From: Bacteroidota bacterium
GTDB taxonomy: Bacteria > Bacteroidota > Ignavibacteria > Ignavibacteriales > Melioribacteraceae
Direction of reading: 5' to 3'
Length of the DNA stretch: 6,945 bases
Assembly: GCA_021786655.1 (NCBI GenBank)
Contig: JAJYMU010000310.1
Location: 1-6,945 of the forward strand
The notes beneath the pieces were generated by a model. It saw nothing but the letters and a program-made list of their open reading frames with translations, did not search any database and was not told where the DNA came from. The position numbers and the translations under genes are program-made. Positions 1 to 5,642 of the stretch are shown here, in pieces; the stretch's first letter is position 1, and the number at the start of each line of letters is the position of its first letter.

Positions 1-404
1 GTTTGAAAATCCCGGGCGGCTTCCAATTCGTCCCTCGCATCAGAATCCTTTTCTCCCGAAATAATCTTTTCCCATTGACTTTCGCCGTACGAATGAACTC
101 GCGCTATTTCGGAAAAGTTTGATTTACTGCCGGCTTTATTTTCACTTGTAGAATCTAACAATGCGCGTTCGATTATGAATCCGTTTTTGATTCCGGTTTC
201 CAAAGCGGATTTTTTATCGGGGAAAAACCGCAGTTCTATTCCGCGGCTTTCGGTGTATCTTCCCGCAATATTAATTTTGCTGACGGGAACAGACGAAGAA
301 TCCGCGTCCTGTGCGTGGCAGATTCCCGCAATCAATAAAAATGAAACGGCACAAACTAATTGCTGTGCCAGATTTTTCGCTTTTGATTTTATATTAATTT
401 TCAT
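1..404 (-). CDS. Secreted FN3-like protein, 5' part (runs off left edge)
   Basis: This frame is open from an ATG at 404 to the left edge, giving 134 complete codons without a stop; the 3' end is outside the window. Seen: residues 1-32 form a Sec signal peptide, with a Lys-rich start (K2, K6, K8, K10), a hydrophobic core around residues 16-28, and a likely cleavage near CHA-Q (residues 29-32). The mature start has a strand pattern, KINIAGRYTESRGIELRFFP (43-62) followed by GIKNGFIIER (71-80). This resembles the first repeat of FN3-type proteins in Bacteroidota, where a similar 'I.LRW.P ... NKYGY.IER' pattern occurs; that likeness is from memory and not verified. The rest (85-134) is charged and probably helical. 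The start lies 4 bases after the stop of the giant upstream gene and has only a weak A/G-rich stretch in front of it, so translation is probably coupled. The likely place of action is the periplasm or cell surface. The specific function is unknown. Confidence 0.82.
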   Translation of the reverse strand, partial: MKINIKSKAKNLAQQLVCAVSFLLIAGICHAQDADSSSVPVSKINIAGRYTESRGIELRFFPDKKSALETGIKNGFIIERALLDSTSENKAGSKSNFSEIARVHSYGESQWEKIISGEKDSDARDELEAARDFQ

Positions 405-408
405 GTCT

Positions 409-3400
409 TTATCGGCTTTGTTTTTTAATTGTTTTGTAATCAACTGTATTTGAAAGGATCACCATCGGTCCCGTTCTGAAAATTTTGTTTACCGTTTGTT
501 TTACAACGACATTATTCTTGTTTTTTGCATCTATCCAAATATTGTTTACAAATTCCTTTAAAGTTGCCGTTATGGTAAAAACATAATCCTTGCCGGCAGT
601 TAAGTGATTTACAATTGCAGGCGGCTCAGGCGGCAGGTTTCCGTACGACGGAGTTGAAGGCGGTACCGGATAATTTAATACAGCTAAATTGTTGAGACTA
701 AACGAGGAACTGTTCGATGCGTGCAATTGATTGACCGATAAACTCGCGCCGCTAACCGGAGAATTATTGGTCGTTATAGTTTTGCCGATTGCAACATTTA
801 AACCGGTCAAGTTTGAAGAACTTGAATACGGAGTCGATGTATTAACAACGGGCTGGGTAAATACCGTATATAAATACTCGCCCAGATTATTCTCGTGTTT
901 CTTTAAAGATACATTCGTATAAGAACCGCCGCCGTTATTAATTTTCAATACTGGGGAAACAACCATTTTAAATGTCCTGGTTTTGACCGATCCGTCCGCC
1001 TGCTGTTCGGCAACATCGAAAACGTTGTCCGGCGTTAATCCGTATTGAACCGTTAAGGGTGAAACCTCGGGGAAATTGTATTGAATATCGGGATGGACGT
1101 ATTTTATTAATAACTGCTGCTGGTCGCCGGCGGCATCCCCCTGTGTTACGGCTGCGCCGCTGCCCGCGCTCGATATCCCGGAACAATTTGTACCGTATAC
1201 AAAACTGCGCGTAAAAGAAGTGTTGATCAGTTTCGCGATTTTTACAGTCCCTGTAACCTCGCCTGCTGCATAAACGGGATTTGGAAATCTTCCCTGAAGC
1301 CAACCGCCTGCTTTTATATCCGCGATATTCCAGGTTTTGTTCTTCCGTTTTACGGAAGCATTCACGTATGCATAAAAGCCGATGGAGCCGGAAGCCTGCC
1401 ATCCGTTAATCCCGATTCTTTCGGAAGGATTCTCGCAATTCTGTCCGGTGTATTCATTGTAAGCTAAATTTAATTCCGCACCGGCGCCTAATCCTAAGTG
1501 AGCATCGAAATTTCCTACCAAATTGAAATCGATATCTTTATTAAATTTAAACCCTATTCCTAATGCCAAACCCCTTCCGGTCGCCGTGTTCGAATTGCCG
1601 GTTACGCCGCTTGTTGTAACAGCCATGCCCGGATAATATCCGAATACTCCGTGATAACCGTTTTTAAATGTTTGAGTAAATCCGGCAGGCGCCGGGATAT
1701 CGTTTCCGAACATCAAATATTCATACAAGCTTACGCCGAAAACATTTACGGTATTCGTATGAGCAGGTTCGCCGAATTTAAAATACCATTTGCTATACTT
1801 GCCGTCTATATCGAGAACGAGATTCGAAGGACTCGGCGTGGTGATCGGCGGTGCGTTAACGGAGACATTCGATGAGAGATTAAAATGTTTATCGGGAAAA
1901 TTGTAGCTGACCGAAACATCCCCCTTTACATTTGCTTTTGCCCTGCTGGCGGCCGCGAGTCCGGCTCCCACGTAAAAATCGCCGGTGAAAGAAATAAGGG
2001 TTAATCCCTGACTGCTCGAAAATTGAGCGAGCAGACCGACATCGGCATTAAATGTTTCTTCTTTCGGGGTAGTAGCTATTATTGCTTTTGCACGGAGACC
2101 GAAATCCGATTTTTTCGGTTTGAAAGTGTACTTGGTGCCGGAAGGCGACAATGAGGCATCCATATTAAAGTAGGCGCCGCCGCCGAAACCCCTGAAAGCC
2201 AAACCGGTTAGGAACGGAACTCCCGGCGGAGGCAAAACAACATCCGCTTCAACGCGCCAGTATCTGTACAAATTATTTCCGTTCTGGTAATTCGTATTGC
2301 CGAATTCAACAAGCGCGTCGGCGGAAATTCCAACCGAAGTAAAATCGACATTTAGTTGTCCGAGAAATCCGTTTCCGTAAACGGGATCGTTGTTCCTCAA
2401 AGCAATGCTTCCGTCTATTTTTACTGCCTGCATATTAGCGTGAACGGAAATACTGTCGACGAAAACGCCCTTGAATTTCGGAGTGAATTTTTTTGTTGTC
2501 GGATTACGTTCTATCGCAAAACCCGCTCCCAATGTCGTCGCGCCGCCAATATTATCGGTAAGGTTTGCGACGACATCGATCATCAAGGCGCCCCTCAACA
2601 ATTCAGGCGAAGTTTTGTTAAGTGATTTATAATAAACTTTTTTGATCGAAACGGGAAAGTTGGCCATGAATTTTTGCGGACTCGCGAAACTCCACGAACC
2701 CGGATTGAAATCAAGAGAACTTGCCGATGAAGTGCTCGTGTAATTCAATCCGACGTTTTCAAAATCCAATTCCATCTTTACGCCTTTGACGGGAATAGAA
2801 GAACCGACGGAAGGAAAATTCGGACTATCCCAGCTGAATGTTCCGTTCATATTTATAGATGCTGATTTTGTTGTCGGTGTTATTGCCGCAGATATATTGG
2901 AAGTCGGAAGCAGAGTTATTTTGCCTTTTAAAACTTCGGCTTCGATTGGACCGTTGGGAAGAACAGTTAATACAAAGTTATTGGCGCCTTGAACCTGTGC
3001 GAATACTGCCGTGTATTTTAATGTGTTTTGCGGTGCGACCTCGCTTATCGGCAGAACAATTTTTCCTTTTGCAATTCCGTTTTCGAGAGAACTGTTTAGG
3101 ATTGAAATTTCCACCGTATCCAGACTTGCGCTCAAATCCGCAATCTTCCCGGACTGCAGATCTAATACATTTACAGCTTTGATCTTTGTTGTAATTCCCA
3201 TATCGTCGATGATAAAATTGTTTGCCGTTATTGACGGGGAAGCCGAATTGTTCCCGGTTGTCCATGATTCTGGCATTGTAGCGCCGAAACTTTTTACGTA
3301 AAATCCTCTCCAGGTAGCGGAGGTATCATTCAAATAATTATTCGGGAAATGGATGCTCGATGGATTTCTTGTGTCTGATAAATCGAGCGAGAGTGAATCC

Positions 3401-5265
3401 GCAAACATTTTTATTCCGTTTGTCCCGACAATCTCGCAATTGGGCAAAGATCCGGTGAGCAGAATATCATTCATACTTGTTCCGTTGCCGCCGAGAGTAG
3501 CTTCGACGGAATCGGAAGAGGAAGGAACCGGAAGAAGCCATTCCCTCGTAAACTTTACGCCGAGTTCCAGACCTACATCTTTGACTCCCGTGCTGTCCCA
3601 CTCGATGTAGCATCCCGAATTATCATCGCCTTTTTTAAAGAGGAATTTCATTTTAGGATTTGAAGCGACATTCGGAATTTCAAAATTTTCGGCTAACTCG
3701 ACTCGCCCGCTGTTGAATTCTATTTTTTTAGGATGGAACTTGAAATATTTCCCGGCAAATCCAAGTGTATAAATCGTTCCCGACTTTATAAATTTTCCCT
3801 GTGCCAGAAAATTTATCTTGGATTCGTTCGGTTTAAAAACCATTTCAGTGATAACAAGTTTTTGATTACCGTTATCGAACTGCAAACCAAATGGCATCTT
3901 TAGAGAATTATCCGGTATTGGCGGAGGCGCTATGTTGCTTTGATAATCAATTATTGGATACCCTACATTTGTATTTATAGTCCAATTGACAACATTTTCT
4001 ATCAGGTTATTCGTCCAATCAACTGCATTATCCACAGCATTTGCAGCACCAGGACCCGATAACAGACTCTGGCCCCAAGCGAGCGGATACGTAGTCCATG
4101 ATGTGCTTGTGCTTCCTCCTTGACTAGAAACTATTCCTCCCGAGATCAAATTCTTTGTTGTATCGATCTTTATTTTTTTGAACTCAACGGCAACGTTGGT
4201 CTTAAGCCATTTAATGTAAACCTTTCCATTGCCAGTCAGCGATCCGTCCGATTCGGTTGTAGTTTGAGTGACTGCAATTTTAAATTCGCCGTTCAACCCA
4301 GCTTTGATCGTATCGCCCGCCGTGGCAGTTCCTTTATCGCTTGTTAATCCTGTACTATCTTCAAGGTTAGTAATTGTTAAACTTTTTGTTTGACCATTCT
4401 GTCCGTTTGTAGAATCTTTTTCTGTTTTAGAAACAGTAACATTGTTCGTATCGAACGAAATTATGGTTCCGCCTTTTCTAAATGAAAAAGTTTCACTTGT
4501 TCCGTTATTGCTTCCGATCGGTTTCCCTTCTCTATTTAATGCATGAACAACCCATCCGTATTTTTTATTACTTTCCAATTTTTTTGCAGAGGAAGGATAT
4601 TGAAACATTGTAGATATTATTCCGGATTGTTCGAACAAAGCAGGATTTCGTTGAACTGCCGACTGCGGAGATTGACCGCCGATTACTTCGACTATTTTTA
4701 ATTTGTAATTTATTTGTCCAGACGGAGTCGGTATCGGCGCAACCCAGGTAAAAACGGGCTGCATTTCCGCGGCAATTGTTTCGCCGTCAGCCGGTGAAAT
4801 GAGTGAAGGAGGTGAAGCGATTTCTATTTTCTGGTCGATACAATCGGATCCGAGTTCTTCGCCCGATTTATTAGTAACGGTGATGCAAATCCTATAATCG
4901 CCCGAGGGTGCGTTGCCAGTATTCAAAAATGCTTCGCGCCACTTTCCCGATTTAAAACTTACGCTGCCAGATTTGACGTCGTCATATGTTATTATTTTGC
5001 TGCCGGGCGATAGTCTAATAATATTCGAATATCCTTCGACTACAATTCCGCTGTTCGACTCTTCCAATGTGCCGTGAAGAGTTACTTCCAAAGGCGATTT
5101 TGCCGGATTGAATATGTTAAGTCTCCAAATATCCGTTGCACGGAGCTGGTTCAGCGGCGGCTGGGTTAATTTAACCTGCAGCCGGTACTGAGAAAAAACG
5201 GATTGTGAAAGAAAAGAGAAAATGAGTACCAAGAGTATATTCGTTTTAAGTTTTTGTATTTTCAT
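409..5265 (-). CDS. Giant secreted beta-rich protein with Ig/FN3-like modules (1618 aa)
   Basis: This is an unrecognised long exported protein. Seen: residues 1-26 are a Sec signal peptide (Lys-rich start, LLVLIFSFLS core, cleavage near FSQ). Residues about 27-150 form an Ig-like domain with Cys127 and Cys142 as a possible disulfide. Residues about 151-262 form an FN3-like domain (SPPSLISPADG ... VFTWVAP ... YGWVVHALNREGKPIG), of a kind seen in Bacteroidota surface proteins. Residues about 265-345 are a Thr/Ser/Gly/Asn-rich linker. Residues about 450-960 have many short alternating beta strands, including WRGFYVKSFGATMPESW (652-668). Residues about 960-1360 are glycine-rich amphipathic strands resembling an outer-membrane barrel or elongated beta structure. 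Residues about 1385-1600 are Ig-like C-terminal modules ending at IFRTGP. No catalytic motif, lipobox or recognisable type IX sorting domain is visible. The ATG at 5265 has an AGGT six bases upstream. The gene sits 26 bases after the small gene and 4 bases before the next secreted protein. A structural or adhesive surface role is an inference only. Confidence 0.93.
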   Translation of the reverse strand: MKIQKLKTNILLVLIFSFLSQSVFSQYRLQVKLTQPPLNQLRATDIWRLNIFNPAKSPLEVTLHGTLEESNSGIVVEGYSNIIRLSPGSKIITYDDVKSGSVSFKSGKWREAFLNTGNAPSGDYRICITVTNKSGEELGSDCIDQKIEIASPPSLISPADGETIAAEMQPVFTWVAPIPTPSGQINYKLKIVEVIGGQSPQSAVQRNPALFEQSGIISTMFQYPSSAKKLESNKKYGWVVHALNREGKPIGSNNGTSETFSFRKGGTIISFDTNNVTVSKTEKDSTNGQNGQTKSLTITNLEDSTGLTSDKGTATAGDTIKAGLNGEFKIAVTQTTTESDGSLTGNGKVYIKWLKTNVAVEFKKIKIDTTKNLISGGIVSSQGGSTSTSWTTYPLAWGQSLLSGPGAANAVDNAVDWTNNLIENVVNWTINTNVGYPIIDYQSNIAPPPIPDNSLKMPFGLQFDNGNQKLVITEMVFKPNESKINFLAQGKFIKSGTIYTLGFAGKYFKFHPKKIEFNSGRVELAENFEIPNVASNPKMKFLFKKGDDNSGCYIEWDSTGVKDVGLELGVKFTREWLLPVPSSSDSVEATLGGNGTSMNDILLTGSLPNCEIVGTNGIKMFADSLSLDLSDTRNPSSIHFPNNYLNDTSATWRGFYVKSFGATMPESWTTGNNSASPSITANNFIIDDMGITTKIKAVNVLDLQSGKIADLSASLDTVEISILNSSLENGIAKGKIVLPISEVAPQNTLKYTAVFAQVQGANNFVLTVLPNGPIEAEVLKGKITLLPTSNISAAITPTTKSASINMNGTFSWDSPNFPSVGSSIPVKGVKMELDFENVGLNYTSTSSASSLDFNPGSWSFASPQKFMANFPVSIKKVYYKSLNKTSPELLRGALMIDVVANLTDNIGGATTLGAGFAIERNPTTKKFTPKFKGVFVDSISVHANMQAVKIDGSIALRNNDPVYGNGFLGQLNVDFTSVGISADALVEFGNTNYQNGNNLYRYWRVEADVVLPPPGVPFLTGLAFRGFGGGAYFNMDASLSPSGTKYTFKPKKSDFGLRAKAIIATTPKEETFNADVGLLAQFSSSQGLTLISFTGDFYVGAGLAAASRAKANVKGDVSVSYNFPDKHFNLSSNVSVNAPPITTPSPSNLVLDIDGKYSKWYFKFGEPAHTNTVNVFGVSLYEYLMFGNDIPAPAGFTQTFKNGYHGVFGYYPGMAVTTSGVTGNSNTATGRGLALGIGFKFNKDIDFNLVGNFDAHLGLGAGAELNLAYNEYTGQNCENPSERIGINGWQASGSIGFYAYVNASVKRKNKTWNIADIKAGGWLQGRFPNPVYAAGEVTGTVKIAKLINTSFTRSFVYGTNCSGISSAGSGAAVTQGDAAGDQQQLLIKYVHPDIQYNFPEVSPLTVQYGLTPDNVFDVAEQQADGSVKTRTFKMVVSPVLKINNGGGSYTNVSLKKHENNLGEYLYTVFTQPVVNTSTPYSSSSNLTGLNVAIGKTITTNNSPVSGASLSVNQLHASNSSSFSLNNLAVLNYPVPPSTPSYGNLPPEPPAIVNHLTAGKDYVFTITATLKEFVNNIWIDAKNKNNVVVKQTVNKIFRTGPMVILSNTVDYKTIKKQSR

Positions 5266-5271
5266 TTTGTT

Positions 5272-5275
5272 ACCT
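5272..5275 (-). promoter_or_regulatory. Ribosome binding site of the giant secreted gene
   Basis: The minus strand reads GCAGGTAACAAA immediately before the ATG at 5265. The AGGT core with a six-base spacer is the best Shine-Dalgarno match in front of any gene in the window and supports the chosen start, as does the signal peptide that begins there. The other starts have only A-rich leaders. Confidence 0.45.
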
Positions 5276-5291
5276 GCTGATTATAACTTTA

Positions 5292-5537
5292 TTATATTAT
5301 TTCTCCATTCCTGATCTTAATTGAAGTTTTGTACTTCAAATTCTTCAGAGATGCTCTTAATTTTTCTATTTTTTCCGTCGGTACATTCGGATCGTTTTCC
5401 AGATCGGTGATTGCTTCTTCAATTGATTTGTATTCTTTTATGTTAACGTCATCCACATCTTTCTTAATGATTAACAAAGGTGCGGAATCAGAAAATTTTT
5501 TTGTGAAAAAACTCGTCAGCTTTTTTATAGTATTCAA
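5292..5537 (-). CDS. Small hypothetical protein, probably the 3' part of a frameshifted gene
   Basis: This frame encodes 81 residues from a TTG start at 5537 to a TAA at 5294-5292; a TAG in the same frame lies two codons before the TTG. I do not recognise the family. Seen: from about residue 16 (SDSAPLLIIKKD) it reads as a compact charged protein: a strand (PLLIIKKD), then KSIEEAITDLENDP, PTEKIEKLRASLKNL as helices, and a final strand (KTSIKIRNGEII). There is no signal peptide or membrane segment, so it is probably cytoplasmic. The first 15 residues, a Lys/Thr/Phe-rich stretch, look less convincing than the overlapping frame that starts with ATG at 5604, and the TTG has no good ribosome binding site. 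Removing one A from the seven-A run at 5502-5496 joins the two frames into a 103-residue protein. The intact TTG-started form remains possible. The gene lies 26 bases before the giant secreted gene. Confidence 0.6.
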   Translation of the reverse strand: MNTIKKLTSFFTKKFSDSAPLLIIKKDVDDVNIKEYKSIEEAITDLENDPNVPTEKIEKLRASLKNLKYKTSIKIRNGEII

Positions 5538-5604
5538 TTTGTTCTACCAGAATTTTGTACGAATCTAATTCAGATAGACAGCCGCTACAATAGCTAACAA
5601 GCAT
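5488..5604 (-). pseudogene. Likely true N-terminal part of the small gene, in another frame
   Basis: A frame from an ATG at 5604 encodes 38 residues and ends at TGA 5490-5488. It starts MLVSYCSGCLSEL and continues as an amphipathic, Glu/Lys/Tyr-rich helix (LVEQIEYYKKADEFF). It carries a CxxC motif (Cys6, Cys9). A purine-rich AAAAAAAGA lies about six bases before the ATG. The frame overlaps the TTG-started small frame and stops just after a seven-A run; dropping one A gives the continuous read DEFFHKKFSDSAPLLI. So this is best read as the start of the same gene, broken by a one-base insertion, by a sequencing homopolymer error, or bypassed by +1 frameshifting. It begins 38 bases after the kinase stop. 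CxxC followed two residues later by Glu recalls thioredoxin-like or metal-binding sites, but the protein is too short to call it either. Confidence 0.5.
5496..5502 (-). repeat. Seven-base A homopolymer at the frame junction of the small gene
   Basis: The minus strand reads CACAAAAAAATTTTCTGA here, with a six-T run (5511-5506) just upstream. The seven-A run lies exactly where the two frames of the small gene must be joined. Six A would give one continuous coding sequence; seven A end the upstream frame at the TGA four codons after the run begins. Confidence 0.75.
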
Positions 5605-5642
5605 ACGGTGTCTTTTTTTAAGTGAACGGTATGAAAAAAGAA

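Noticed and set aside
175..453. A 92-codon plus-strand frame with a hydrophobic C-terminus
   Set aside because: It is antisense to the signal-peptide start of the left-edge gene and the end of the giant gene. The hydrophobicity mirrors the opposite strand, and there is no ribosome binding site.
409..650. Type IX secretion sorting domain at the end of the giant protein
   Set aside because: The C-terminus (IFRTGP followed by a Lys-rich tail) lacks the usual sorting-domain pattern of conserved strands ending in a short basic or Gly-rich motif.
968..1402. A 144-codon minus-strand frame rich in Arg
   Set aside because: It lies wholly inside the giant secreted gene in another frame. Its product is Arg-rich with no domain or signal, as expected of a shadow frame.
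1651..4347. Several plus-strand frames of 68-107 codons, and a 95-codon minus-strand frame at 2978-3265
   Set aside because: All overlap the continuous 1618-residue coding frame and have no recognisable domains.
5281..5300. AT-rich TATAATAAAG stretch as a promoter for the giant gene
   Set aside because: It overlaps the end of the small gene, no matching upstream element was seen, and AT-rich sequence is common here.
5588..5600. Possible terminator hairpin between kinase and small gene (GCTA-TTG-TAGC)
   Set aside because: The stem is only four base pairs with no following T run, and it lies inside the probable coding start of the small gene.
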